From contig JAOTYD010000015.1 of NCBI GenBank assembly GCA_029862005.1, positions 1 to 64,000 on the forward strand: a stretch of DNA of 64,000 nucleotides, written 5' to 3'. The notes beneath the pieces were generated by a model. It was not told the DNA's origin. It was given only the letters and a program-made list of their open reading frames with translations, and did no database searches. Each line of letters starts with the position of its first letter. Position 1 is the stretch's first letter. Both the position numbers and the translations under genes were made by a program. Origin of the DNA: Gammaproteobacteria bacterium. GTDB taxonomy: Bacteria > Pseudomonadota > Gammaproteobacteria > GCA-001735895. Below, piece by piece: positions 52,578 through 63,010 of this stretch.

Positions 52578-55500
52578 ATGGCTTTAACCATCCTGAGTTC
52601 AAACCAAGTCGAAATCCTGCAGTCGCGACTGACGCAGCGCATTGTTGCTGAACCATTGGCGAATCCATTCGCGCCGGAAATAATTGTCGTGCCAACCTAC
52701 GCGATGTCGCGCTGGCTGAACCTGCGTATTGCGCAGCAACAGGGTATCGCGGCAAATATTTATTATCCCCAGGTGAGTGAGTGGATCTGGGGCATGGCTG
52801 CGACAAACCTTGATAATCTGCCGCTTAAAGATCCTTATTCGCGAGGCGAGCTCGCCTGGCAAATTTTTGTTGCCCTGCCTGGAATGCTCGGCCAGACTGC
52901 TTTCTTATCCCTGCGTAGGTACCTTGATGACGACCAAACCGGCATCAAGCGCTGGCAGTTGGCTCAACGCATCGCGACGAGCTTCGACCGCTACCAGACC
53001 TATCGGCCGGAACTGATCCGCGATTGGTCCGACGGAGCTGACAACCAGTGGCAGGCAAAGCTGTGGCGAAAAATTACCGCCACCAGAAAAGAAGCTCATC
53101 GGGTCGATATCATGACCAACATCATCGAGCACCTCGCCGACGAAACCACCGAGATTAAACTTCCCCGACGTACCAGCCTGTTCGCGATGTCCAGCCTGGC
53201 ACCGCTTGCCATTGAATTCATTCATGCGCTCGCGCGCCGCTGCGATATATTTCTCTACCAGCACAGCCCCACGAATCAATACTGGGCTGACCTGGTCACC
53301 GAAAAAGCAAAGGTAAAGCAACGTCTGCAAAATCCTGCCAACGCCGAGTATCTCGATACTGGTAACAGTTTACTGGCTTCCTGGGGCAGGCAGGGACAGG
53401 CGATGCAGGATTTATTGCTTGGTCTGGGGCCGGTCACCAGTAGCGAAAACGAAGACAACCTGCTCCCCGGCACTGCCAGCACACTGCAATGCTTGCAGAC
53501 CAGCCTGTTTAACCTCGAGCCCCCGGCAGCCGGGACGGCGGTCGATGATTCGGTCTCGGTTCAAATCTGTCACAGCCCGATGCGCGAATGCCAGGTACTG
53601 CATAACCACCTGCTGAAGCTGCTCGATCGACACCCTGACCTGTCGAACGAGGATATCCTGGTTATGGTCCCCGAGATCAGCCGCTATGCACCTTACATCG
53701 AGGCAGTTTTCCAGCGCGATGCGAGCAACAAGCGCCCTAACCTGGCCTGGAATATCTCCGATATCAGCATTCGCGATGGCCATCCGCTGGTAAAAACTTT
53801 CCTGCTGTTATTGAAGCTGCCTGGCAGCAGATTTACCCGTTCCGAGGTCCTGACATTTCTCGAGTGTGCAGAAATTCGCAAACGTTTCGGCATCGACGAG
53901 CAAATGCTCAAACATATATATCGCCTGGTTGAATCCGGCCAGGTGCGCTGGGGAATTGATGCCAAACAACGACAGGCGCTGGGCCTTCCCGCGGTTCATG
54001 AAAATACCTGGCAACAGGCCTGGGAACGGTTTTTCGCGGGTTATGCAATGGTGGACGATGGCCTCTGGCGCGGTATTTCTCCGATCACCGAGGTTGACAC
54101 CGAAGCCGGCATCGCAATTTCCCAGTTTAGACATCTGTTCGAGCGCCTGACCAGCTGGCATGAGAAACTCGGCAAAGCTGCCAGCGGTAAGGTCTGGCAG
54201 CGACGTCTACATCAGCTCGTCGACGAGTTTTTTACGCCCTGGGTCAATACCGATGATTTACTGCTCCCGCTGCGAAACGCAATCAGTGAAATCGGTCAAT
54301 CCGGATCGACCGAGTTAAGTCCCGGCCTAGTTGGTTACTGGATGCAGAAGCAACTGGAGATAAATCAACAACCGGGTCGGCTTTATTCGGGTGGTATTAC
54401 TTTTTGTGGCATGCAACCCATGCGCAATATCCCATTCCAGGTAATCTGCGTGCTCGGAATGCACGACAATGCCTTTCCGCGTCAGGATTACCCATCCGAA
54501 TTCGACCTGATGCATCGGGCCTGGCGCCCCGGTGACCCGCTCACAGGGGATGAAGACCGCTACCTGATGCTTGAAACCCTGTTGTGTGCGCGACGTTACC
54601 TGTATTTCAGCTATTGCGGCCGCAGCCTTAAGGACAATAGCGAATGTCAGCCTTCAGTATTACTGCGGGAACTACTCGACTATATCGATACCTGCTTTAA
54701 AAACGATGATAACGGGCGTACGGCAAGCGAACAGATTACGCAGGTTCACCCGATGCAGGCATTTTCTCCGAGAAATTTTGAATCCGATGCCTGCGGCTAC
54801 GATCAGTACTGGTATGACACATCGCGTTATCTCGAAAGCAGCGAAAATCCAGATCAAAGACCGGCCTGGCAACAGGAAGCGATTGCCTCAATCCTGGATT
54901 CTGAGCCGGCAATAGATCTCGACGTACTGAAACGATTCTTCAGCCATCCGATTCGCTTTTTCTTCAGCTCGAGGCTCGGTATCGGTATGCCTGCAGAACA
55001 CGGCTCTGACGACGAGGAGAGTTTTTCCCTGCAGGGTTTGCAGAAGTGGGGGCTGGCCAGCCGTATCGCCGATGACTGTCTGGCAGGAAGACATAGTGAC
55101 GTCGCAAAATTTTCAGCGCAGGGTTTGTTACCGCATGGCAGCGCCGCAACCGGCGAATGGTCAGCCATCCGCAGCGAATATCAGATCCTGTTCGATCAGC
55201 TGCAGCATTTTGGTGACGCGCAACCCGCAACCCGGGCTGTCGAGTGCGAACTAGACACGGGCCTGACGCTGTTCGGAGAAGTCGGTGCCTGTTATCCCGG
55301 CATCGGATTGATGCACTTCACTGCCAGTAAAACCGTCAAAAGCAGGTCCGTCATGTCGCTTTGGCTCGATCACCTGGCGCTCTCGGCGACCGCACAGCTG
55401 GCTCTACCGGAATGCAGTCAATTGCTGACCCCGGTTGCAAAAGGACTTCGTTTTGAGGCTGTCGATGCTTCCAGTGCCAGAAAAATTCTGACCAACTATG

Positions 55501-55781
55501 TGTCACTGTTCCGTCAGGGTCAGACGTATCCACTGCCGGTGTTTCCCGACACCAGCTACGCCTGGGCATCACATGTCGATCCGGATATTGCGATGAGCAA
55601 GGCACTTGCCTGCTGGCATGGAAACCAGTACCGGAACGCGCCTCCCGGTGAGTGCGACGATGCATTCATTCGACTTGCATTGCAGCAAAACCCGGCCAGG
55701 CCACTCGATGACCCGCTGTTTAAGGATTGCGCGCGGCAAATTTACCTGCCCCCAATCAAGCACGCTGCCAAAAATGCCTGA
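52578..55781 (+). CDS. recC: Exodeoxyribonuclease V subunit gamma (RecC)
   Basis: The Chi-recognition subunit of RecBCD; it splits the duplex and holds both single strands. The 1067-residue protein starts MALTILSSNQVEILQSRL, and has PTYAMSRWLNLRIA, a degenerate helicase core, GGITFCGMQPMRNIPFQVIC, LGMHDNAFPRQDY and FDLMHRAWRPGDPLTGDEDRY, all typical of RecC. A longer frame to 52536 adds 14 unrelated residues. The gene end overlaps recB by 8 bp. Confidence 0.95.
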   Translation: MALTILSSNQVEILQSRLTQRIVAEPLANPFAPEIIVVPTYAMSRWLNLRIAQQQGIAANIYYPQVSEWIWGMAATNLDNLPLKDPYSRGELAWQIFVALPGMLGQTAFLSLRRYLDDDQTGIKRWQLAQRIATSFDRYQTYRPELIRDWSDGADNQWQAKLWRKITATRKEAHRVDIMTNIIEHLADETTEIKLPRRTSLFAMSSLAPLAIEFIHALARRCDIFLYQHSPTNQYWADLVTEKAKVKQRLQNPANAEYLDTGNSLLASWGRQGQAMQDLLLGLGPVTSSENEDNLLPGTASTLQCLQTSLFNLEPPAAGTAVDDSVSVQICHSPMRECQVLHNHLLKLLDRHPDLSNEDILVMVPEISRYAPYIEAVFQRDASNKRPNLAWNISDISIRDGHPLVKTFLLLLKLPGSRFTRSEVLTFLECAEIRKRFGIDEQMLKHIYRLVESGQVRWGIDAKQRQALGLPAVHENTWQQAWERFFAGYAMVDDGLWRGISPITEVDTEAGIAISQFRHLFERLTSWHEKLGKAASGKVWQRRLHQLVDEFFTPWVNTDDLLLPLRNAISEIGQSGSTELSPGLVGYWMQKQLEINQQPGRLYSGGITFCGMQPMRNIPFQVICVLGMHDNAFPRQDYPSEFDLMHRAWRPGDPLTGDEDRYLMLETLLCARRYLYFSYCGRSLKDNSECQPSVLLRELLDYIDTCFKNDDNGRTASEQITQVHPMQAFSPRNFESDACGYDQYWYDTSRYLESSENPDQRPAWQQEAIASILDSEPAIDLDVLKRFFSHPIRFFFSSRLGIGMPAEHGSDDEESFSLQGLQKWGLASRIADDCLAGRHSDVAKFSAQGLLPHGSAATGEWSAIRSEYQILFDQLQHFGDAQPATRAVECELDTGLTLFGEVGACYPGIGLMHFTASKTVKSRSVMSLWLDHLALSATAQLALPECSQLLTPVAKGLRFEAVDASSARKILTNYVSLFRQGQTYPLPVFPDTSYAWASHVDPDIAMSKALACWHGNQYRNAPPGECDDAFIRLALQQNPARPLDDPLFKDCARQIYLPPIKHAAKNA

Positions 55782-58700
55782 TATTTCGATGCCTTACCAC
55801 CTCGACGCCAGGGCAATACTGGGGCTCGATCTCGAGGGTGTCAAACTGATCGAGGCGAGTGCCGGCACCGGAAAAACGCACACCATTTCCGACCTTTACC
55901 TGCGACATATCCTGGCGGGTCGACATCCGTCACAGATTCTGATCGTGACTTATACCAACGCGGCGACCGAAGAATTGCGGGGCCGCATCCGCAAACGACT
56001 CTATGACGCGCTGGATCTGCTCCAGCATGCAGCTGGCTGCGAGGACGAGTTGCTGTCGTTGCTGCAGGAGCAGTCAGCGAATCTCGATAAAGACGCACGG
56101 AATACCCGGATCACTCGTTTGCAACTTGCGTTACGCAGCATGGATGAGGCTGCGATCTCAACCATTCACAGCTTCTGTCAGCGCAGCCTGAGGGAGCACG
56201 CATTATCCGGTAACCAGCTTTTCGATAGCGATATGCTGACCGATGATGACCGGATCTGGGAATCCGCGATAAAAGACTGGTGGCGCAAACGGACCTATGA
56301 TCTTGATCGCGAGGCCTGGCGGTTTATTCATGACGGCTTACCGGATCTAGACAGCCTGATCGCAATCTTGCTGGACTTGCGGAACAAGCCGTCAGCGCGC
56401 ATCCTGCCGGAAACACTCGACAACCTGCCCACGCTGCTGGAACAGCCGCGAAAGATTGCGCAGTCACTACACCGGTTGGCTCCGATATGGATTCAGCAAC
56501 GGGCCGAAATTGGCGAAATTATTTCGAAATCAACGGCACTTAGCCGAACCTTAAAGTTGCCATATCATCAGGAGAATCTGCCGGCGTTTCTGGAGGCTGC
56601 CGACCTGTTTTTCAACGCGCCCGAGCCCACCGCCCTTTTCCCGAATTTCCAGTACCTGGGAGCGGACTTGTTACACCAGAACTCTAAACCCAGTAAACGG
56701 GGACAGGATCCCGGACTGGACCACGAATTTTTCAAAACGGTAAGTCCCATCGCCAACGAATGGCTTCGGTTTAGCAACGAGCTTGGGCCGAAACTGCGCG
56801 CCGATGCATACCATTTTGCCTCGCAAGCAGTACGGGCAACCAAGCGTGAAATGACCGCGCTCGCTTTTCAGGACCAACTGACATTACTTTTGGAGGCACT
56901 CGAATCAGGCAGCGGAGAAGCGTTGGCAGCGAGCCTGCGGCACCAGTACCCGGTCGCGATGATCGATGAATTCCAGGACACCGACACGATCCAGTATAAA
57001 ATTTTCAACCATATTTACCTGTCGGCGAATGACATCAGCCTGACACTGATAGGCGATCCCAAGCAGGCAATTTACAGCTTTCGTGGTGGTGATATCTTCA
57101 CCTATATACAGGCCCGGCGTTTACCGGGGATAGGCCTGTTCAGTCTGCAAACAAACTGGCGCTCTCAACCAAAACTGGTAGATGCCGTCAACACGCTATT
57201 TTCGAATCGGCCTGATGCGTTTATTTACCAGGATTCGATCATGTTCTCGCCGGTCGACTCGATTCAGCACAATGTAAATTACGAGCTTCGCCTGGAAGAC
57301 CGGATTTCCCCGGCAATGACCCTGTGGCAGCTTCCCGGGAGCGAACAACAGGGCAACCATACGCGCCAGGCCATGCGGGACATGATCAACGAGGCGATTG
57401 CTGGTGAAATCTGCGCGCTGCTCGAAAAAGCCGCCCAACAAACGGCCACTATTAACGGTCGCAGCCTGCAAAGCGGCGATATTGCAATCCTCGTACGGCA
57501 GGCCTCCGAGGGGCATGCCTTAAGTCGGGTCCTGAATCGTTATGGCATCCGCTCGGTCACTATCGGTCGAGATTCCGTTTTCAGGAGTGAAGAAGCCAGG
57601 GGTCTTTATGATCTGATGTTGGCGATTTCCCAGTGCCAGGATCAAACCCTGGCCACTTTTTCGCTAACGTCCAGCCTGCTCAATCTCGATTACCGGCAAA
57701 TCGCAGCGATCCTTGAAAGCGATTCTGCGTGGCAGCGCTGGATTGAAGACTTAAGCCACCTGCAACAGCTCTGGGAACGGCACGGATTTATCGCGATGTT
57801 TCAGTCTTTGCTGCATCGATTCGATATCACACGATCCCTGGCGCAAAAGGACAACAAGGAAAGACGTATTACCAATCTACTGCATCTGGCTGAATTGCTA
57901 CAACAGCAGTCGACGATCGCGGCCGGAATGTCTCCGATGATCAGCTGGTTCCACGATCAGTTTGAAGAAAACGGTAACGAAGACGCCGAGCTGCGCCTGG
58001 AAGACGATGAGGCGCTGGTCAAGATAGTCACCGTTCACAAGTCCAAGGGCTTGCAATACCCCGTTGTATTTGTTCCCTTCCTGTGGTCCTGTAAACCGGT
58101 AGACCCGGCCAGAGCGGTCTACTTTCATGATGCCGGGATGACACCGTGCATCGATCTCGGATCTGCGGAACTGGAAGCAAACTGGCTGATCGCAGAAAAA
58201 GAGCGCCTCGCCGAGGACATGCGCCTGTTATACGTGGCATTGACCCGAGCGCGCTCGAAAGTGTACCTGGCCTGGGGCCCCGCTGGTGATCCCGGAAAAC
58301 AGGGTTATGCAAAACAGACCGCGCTCGCTTACCTGCTCCACTCGAGGCAAACTCCGGATGAACTCGAATCGGTGGCGCCCGACGGGTTTGCGGGCGACCT
58401 CGACCTTGCAGCCGATTTGCAGGCCCTGGTCGACAGGAGCGCCGCAACCATCGAGCTTGTCCCGCTGCCGCATGAGAACCTGACGCCCGGATTGCGTCAG
58501 GACGGCGCACGGCAGCAACCGTCTCAACTGGCCATGTTTACGCGTGGCAACACGATCCCATGGCGGGTAAATAGTTTCAGTGGCCTGACACGCGATATAC
58601 ATCAACCGGGCAGCCCCGAAAACATGCACGCTGCGGATGATTCTATCCTGGATTTCCCCGCGGGAAGCCATATCGGATTGCTCATCCATTCACTACTCGA

Positions 58701-59373
58701 GAACCTGGATTTTCAGCAAGATATCGCACAGCAGTGTGCACAGCTATTCCCACACTACCTGGCCCCGTCGGGATTGACTGCCGAAAATGAACCGACGCTG
58801 GTCAGATGGCTGGAGAACATTGTACTGGCACCCATCGACGATACTGGTCTGACTTTAAATAGCCTGTCTCGCGAGCAGCGACTTAACGAACTGTCATTCG
58901 ATTTCGCGCTGGATCATCTTGATACAGAAGCCTTGAATCGAGTCATGCAGTCCCTGTCTCCGCTGCCATTGAAAGACGTGAGCAGTCCCGAATTCTGCGG
59001 TTTAATGACCGGTGTAATCGACCTTGTGTTCGTTCACCAGGGTCGCTATTACCTCGCCGATTATAAAAGCAACCTGCTCGGCAGCAGGCTGGAGGACTAC
59101 AGCCCCGAGCACCTTCAGCGGGCAATGCTGGAGCGACGTTATGACCTGCAGTCTCTGCTGTATTCGGTCGCACTTCATCGTTTCCTGAAACAACGCCTCA
59201 GTGACTATAAATTCGAGCATCACTACGGTGGCGCTTACTATCTGTTCCTGCGCGGCTTGAGGCCGGAGCATGGCAACCGCTTTGGTGTCCATTTCGACCG
59301 GCCCGCGTGGCAAACCATTGATACCCTCGATCGGTTGATGCAGTTTACGCCGCTGGCAATGGCGGGCGCATGA
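55774..59373 (+). CDS. recB: Exodeoxyribonuclease V subunit beta (RecB)
   Basis: The 3'-5' helicase and nuclease subunit of RecBCD. The 1199-residue SF1 protein has Walker A ASAGTGKT (28-35), VTYTNAATEELRGRI, Walker B MIDEFQDTD, DPKQAIYSFRGGDIF, KSKGLQYPVVFVPFLW and YVALTRARSKVYL. The C-terminal nuclease domain has GLMTGVIDLVF and the catalytic DYKSN (DxK). The ATG at 55774 overlaps the recC end; another in-frame ATG is at 55789. recD starts inside its stop (ATGA). Confidence 0.95.
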   Translation: MPDISMPYHLDARAILGLDLEGVKLIEASAGTGKTHTISDLYLRHILAGRHPSQILIVTYTNAATEELRGRIRKRLYDALDLLQHAAGCEDELLSLLQEQSANLDKDARNTRITRLQLALRSMDEAAISTIHSFCQRSLREHALSGNQLFDSDMLTDDDRIWESAIKDWWRKRTYDLDREAWRFIHDGLPDLDSLIAILLDLRNKPSARILPETLDNLPTLLEQPRKIAQSLHRLAPIWIQQRAEIGEIISKSTALSRTLKLPYHQENLPAFLEAADLFFNAPEPTALFPNFQYLGADLLHQNSKPSKRGQDPGLDHEFFKTVSPIANEWLRFSNELGPKLRADAYHFASQAVRATKREMTALAFQDQLTLLLEALESGSGEALAASLRHQYPVAMIDEFQDTDTIQYKIFNHIYLSANDISLTLIGDPKQAIYSFRGGDIFTYIQARRLPGIGLFSLQTNWRSQPKLVDAVNTLFSNRPDAFIYQDSIMFSPVDSIQHNVNYELRLEDRISPAMTLWQLPGSEQQGNHTRQAMRDMINEAIAGEICALLEKAAQQTATINGRSLQSGDIAILVRQASEGHALSRVLNRYGIRSVTIGRDSVFRSEEARGLYDLMLAISQCQDQTLATFSLTSSLLNLDYRQIAAILESDSAWQRWIEDLSHLQQLWERHGFIAMFQSLLHRFDITRSLAQKDNKERRITNLLHLAELLQQQSTIAAGMSPMISWFHDQFEENGNEDAELRLEDDEALVKIVTVHKSKGLQYPVVFVPFLWSCKPVDPARAVYFHDAGMTPCIDLGSAELEANWLIAEKERLAEDMRLLYVALTRARSKVYLAWGPAGDPGKQGYAKQTALAYLLHSRQTPDELESVAPDGFAGDLDLAADLQALVDRSAATIELVPLPHENLTPGLRQDGARQQPSQLAMFTRGNTIPWRVNSFSGLTRDIHQPGSPENMHAADDSILDFPAGSHIGLLIHSLLENLDFQQDIAQQCAQLFPHYLAPSGLTAENEPTLVRWLENIVLAPIDDTGLTLNSLSREQRLNELSFDFALDHLDTEALNRVMQSLSPLPLKDVSSPEFCGLMTGVIDLVFVHQGRYYLADYKSNLLGSRLEDYSPEHLQRAMLERRYDLQSLLYSVALHRFLKQRLSDYKFEHHYGGAYYLFLRGLRPEHGNRFGVHFDRPAWQTIDTLDRLMQFTPLAMAGA

Positions 59374-61124
59374 CGGGACTGGTCTACAGTCTCGCGCGCG
59401 GCGGCGATATCAGCTGGTTAAGCTATTATTTTGCCGAGTTTGTTGCACGGCAGGCCGGGAGCGCGATCGATGACCTCCCCGGCCTCAGTGCCGCGCTCGT
59501 CAGCGAAGCCAACCTTGCCGGAAACGTTTGCGTCGAGCTTGACCGTTACCGTACGCGCCCTCTCTTTAGTTCCGAGCAGATCGACGCGGGATTAATCCCG
59601 GGTAATCTTGATAGCGCCGACTGGTGTGCCCGCTTACATAAATGTTCCTGCGTCGGTGAACCCCATGAAAATGCTCCACTGATACTCGATGGTCATCGCC
59701 TGTACCTGGGTCGCTTCTGGTTTTATGAAGACTACGTTGCTAACAGAATCCAGGCAATGCTTGACGACCATACTGCCACCGATCCGCAAACGATAGGCGA
59801 TCATATCGATGCATTATTTGCCACCGAGAAGACCGTCGACGAGGACCAGAAAAGCGCCGTCCTGGCAGCCGCCAGCAAAACTTTCAGTGTTATCTCGGGA
59901 GGACCCGGGAGTGGCAAGACATCGACCGTCATTCGTATCCTCGCAGTGTTACTGACACTGGATCCCGCATGTCGGATTGCGCTGGCCGCACCGACCGGCA
60001 AGGCAGCGGCTCGTATGACGGATTCGATTCGTCAACGCCTGGACCATGTCGATATCGACAACAGCAACATAAAGAACCTGCCGGGCGAGGCAACCACGCT
60101 GCATCGACTGCTTGGTTATCGACGTAATGGCTTTAATTACGATGAACACAATCGCCTGCCAGTCGATTGTGTTGTCATCGATGAAGCCTCGATGATTGAT
60201 CTGAAACTGATGTTTCACCTGCTTGCCGCGTTGCCGGAACACGCCCGGCTCATACTGCTCGGCGATCGTGATCAACTGGCATCCGTTGCCGCCGGAAACG
60301 TGCTCGGTGATATAACCGGTCACGGCCATGCACGGGATACCCGGGTTTCTCCGTTAGCGGCCTCGATCGCGCTACTGCGTAACAATTACCGGTTTGATCG
60401 AGACAGCGCTATTGGCGAGATGGCATCCCTGGTCAACCAGGGCCGGAGCACCGATGCAATCGACCTGTTGCGCCGCAATGACGCAGGTCTGCGGTGGCAT
60501 TGTGAAAGCACGGATCAAATTGACGCCGAAGCGCTTGCCGGGTTATACGATGCTTATCAGCCTATCTTCGAGCAAGATACGCCCGAAGATGCGCTCGGGG
60601 TTTACGAATCCACGCGTGTATTGTGTGCAACCAACTGGGGACCCTGTGGTGTCGAGTCACTCAATTCCAGGATTTCAAGTGCGCTGTTAGCACGTAACCA
60701 GATGCCTGAATCAGATTTGTACTGCGGCCTGCCAATCATGATTACCCGAAATCATCATGAACTGGGCCTGTATAACGGTGATACCGGAATTCTGTGGCAG
60801 TACCCGCAGCAAGGCCTACGTGCCTGCTTTCGCGATTCAGGCGGAGGTATTCGCGACCTCGCGATCAACCGCCTGCCCGACTTCACACCGGCCTGGGCGA
60901 GCAGTGTACATAAATCGCAGGGGTCCGAGTTCGACTCGGTGTTACTGATCCTGCCTTATGATCCCGAATCAGAAGCGCTTTCGCGTGAATTGATTTATAC
61001 GGCCATCACGCGTGCCCGGCAGCAATTTATTTTGCATGCCGCAGAAAGCGTAGTCATCAAGGCCATCGAAAAGCTTACCCGGCGTCATTCGGGCCTCGCG
61101 CACAAGCTCGGGTGGCCGGTTTAA
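59370..61124 (+). CDS. recD: Exodeoxyribonuclease V subunit alpha (RecD)
   Basis: The 5'-3' helicase subunit of RecBCD. The 584-residue protein has Walker A GGPGSGKT (177-184), LAAPTGKAAARM, VIDEASMIDLKL, LLGDRDQLASVAAGNVLGD and the C-terminal VHKSQGSEFDSV and YTAITRARQQ motifs. The start is coupled to recB by a 4-bp overlap. With recC and recB it completes the double-strand-break repair nuclease; the order C-B-D has no ptrA gene in between, unlike E. coli. Confidence 0.95.
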   Translation: MTGLVYSLARGGDISWLSYYFAEFVARQAGSAIDDLPGLSAALVSEANLAGNVCVELDRYRTRPLFSSEQIDAGLIPGNLDSADWCARLHKCSCVGEPHENAPLILDGHRLYLGRFWFYEDYVANRIQAMLDDHTATDPQTIGDHIDALFATEKTVDEDQKSAVLAAASKTFSVISGGPGSGKTSTVIRILAVLLTLDPACRIALAAPTGKAAARMTDSIRQRLDHVDIDNSNIKNLPGEATTLHRLLGYRRNGFNYDEHNRLPVDCVVIDEASMIDLKLMFHLLAALPEHARLILLGDRDQLASVAAGNVLGDITGHGHARDTRVSPLAASIALLRNNYRFDRDSAIGEMASLVNQGRSTDAIDLLRRNDAGLRWHCESTDQIDAEALAGLYDAYQPIFEQDTPEDALGVYESTRVLCATNWGPCGVESLNSRISSALLARNQMPESDLYCGLPIMITRNHHELGLYNGDTGILWQYPQQGLRACFRDSGGGIRDLAINRLPDFTPAWASSVHKSQGSEFDSVLLILPYDPESEALSRELIYTAITRARQQFILHAAESVVIKAIEKLTRRHSGLAHKLGWPV

Positions 61125-61256
61125 GGCTTGAAGCCAGCCTCGATCCAAGCTTGATTTCAGCGCTGTATGTACTAATAAGGTAGTCATTATCACACAGGGA
61201 TAGCCCGCGCTTTTCGGTAAGATGTCCGCCCTGCTTTTACCGACCTGCACTTCGAT

Positions 61257-62954
61257 ATGAGTATCTCCGGCCTCGGCAAAGCGCTGATCGTTGACGACGA
61301 AAAAACCAATCGTCTAGTTTTAAAATCGCTGCTCAGCAAGCTGGGTTATCAGACCATTGAAGCCGTCAACGGCGAGGAAGCGATCGCCCTGTTCAAGCAG
61401 GAAAATCCAGACATCATATTCATGGATGTAATGATGCCTGTGCTCGATGGTTACGAGGCGACACGCCAAATCAAGGCCGCTTCTGCCAATCGATTCGTTC
61501 CGGTCATTTTTCTGACCGCGATGAGTGACGAGGAAGCACTCGCGCAATGCATAGAGGCAGGTGGCGATGACTTCCTGATTAAGCCGTACGACAAAATTAT
61601 CCTGCAGAGCAAGATTCGTTCTATGCAGCGCATAGCGGTACTGAATCGCGAAGTACAGGGCATGTACAGCATGATTCACCGGGAACAGGAAATAGCCGAG
61701 TCTGTTTTCATCAACGCAATTCAGAGCGCCAATATCGAAAATCCCTACCTGCGACAGGTGGTACGCCCTGCCGGCATCTTCAGCGGTGACATGGTGCTAT
61801 CAGCCTATTCACCTTCGCGTGACCTGTATTTTCTGACCGGGGATTTTACCGGACATGGGCTACTTGCTGCGCTCGGGGCGATGCCGGTATCCGAGGTATT
61901 TCGCGCCATGACTACCAAGGGTTTCAGCCCCGAAGAAATACTGACTGGCATTAATAAGAAGCTGAAATCGATGTTGCCGGTCGGAATGTTTTTCGGTGCA
62001 CAACTTGTAGTCGTCAACCATGATCTCGAACATGTTCGCGTTTTCAACGCCGGCATGCCGGACGTGATCATCGTCGATGGGGAAAGCAACCAGATCAAGC
62101 ATCGCCTGGCGTCTACCGGCTTGCCGCTCGGCGTCGAGGCGGTCATGGACCCAAAGGAAATGCTGCAATACGCTCCCATTGCCTACAACGACAAGATATT
62201 GATGCATAGCGATGGTTTGACCGAGGCGCGTAATGCAAAGGACGAGGAATTTGGCAATGAACGTCTGCTGGCATCGATTTCAAGCGCGGCGAAAAACACA
62301 ATTTTCGACCAGGTTTTCGATGATCTCGACCGGTTTTGTGGCGATATCACGACCCAGGCGGATGATGTCACGCTGGTAGAGATAACCTGTGTCCACGATG
62401 TGTTGCCGGAAATCGAGGTGCATGACTATATCAAGCCGTCCAAGTACACGTTGGGTGATCGCGGCGAGTGGAAACTATCGATGCGATTTAACGGCGCCAG
62501 GCTGCGGGAGACGAACCCCGTCCCTATTCTGGTGAACTACCTGATGGAAATGGAAAAGCTCGAAGCCGAACGGCAATCATTATTCACGGTGGTGACCGAA
62601 TTATATTTAAATGCCCTGGACCACGGTGTGCTCGACCTCGATTCAAATCAGAAAGCTGATCCCGCAGGATTCGAAGCCTATTTTCAAACGCGCGAAAGTC
62701 GACTGGCCACGCTCGACAGCGGTTACGTCATTTTCAATTTGTCCGTTGAACAGGAATCTACCCGGCGTAGCATCCTGCTGCGTATCGAGGACAGTGGTAA
62801 GGGTTTCGATTATGAAAATCACAACCCGCCGCTCGACGGGGCTGCCGCACTGAGTGGGCGCGGTATATTGTTGATCCAGGACTTATGTGAATCACTTGAA
62901 TACCATGGCAAGGGCAATATCGCCATCGCCCGCTTCGGCTGGAGCACCAACTAG
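61257..62954 (+). CDS. Response regulator with PP2C phosphatase and HATPase anti-sigma-like domains
   Basis: A 565-residue three-domain signalling protein. The receiver domain (8-125) has the acidic pair D13/D14, phospho-acceptor D57 (FMDVMMP), T87 and K109. A helical linker (125-155) leads to a SpoIIE-type PP2C phosphatase (about 165-390; GDFTGHGLLAALGAMPVSE and LMHSDGLTEARN carry the metal aspartates). The C-terminal 145 residues are an HATPase_c domain (NALDHGVLDLD, EDSGKGFDYEN, GRGILLIQDL) like RsbW-type kinases. It probably controls an anti-sigma-factor antagonist by partner switching; no STAS protein is adjacent. Confidence 0.92.
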   Translation: MSISGLGKALIVDDEKTNRLVLKSLLSKLGYQTIEAVNGEEAIALFKQENPDIIFMDVMMPVLDGYEATRQIKAASANRFVPVIFLTAMSDEEALAQCIEAGGDDFLIKPYDKIILQSKIRSMQRIAVLNREVQGMYSMIHREQEIAESVFINAIQSANIENPYLRQVVRPAGIFSGDMVLSAYSPSRDLYFLTGDFTGHGLLAALGAMPVSEVFRAMTTKGFSPEEILTGINKKLKSMLPVGMFFGAQLVVVNHDLEHVRVFNAGMPDVIIVDGESNQIKHRLASTGLPLGVEAVMDPKEMLQYAPIAYNDKILMHSDGLTEARNAKDEEFGNERLLASISSAAKNTIFDQVFDDLDRFCGDITTQADDVTLVEITCVHDVLPEIEVHDYIKPSKYTLGDRGEWKLSMRFNGARLRETNPVPILVNYLMEMEKLEAERQSLFTVVTELYLNALDHGVLDLDSNQKADPAGFEAYFQTRESRLATLDSGYVIFNLSVEQESTRRSILLRIEDSGKGFDYENHNPPLDGAAALSGRGILLIQDLCESLEYHGKGNIAIARFGWSTN

Positions 62955-63010
62955 TCGATAGTTAAAGAATGCCGGGCTCGACCCGCGTCGCCAGCAAAAC
63001 GCCCGCCGGA

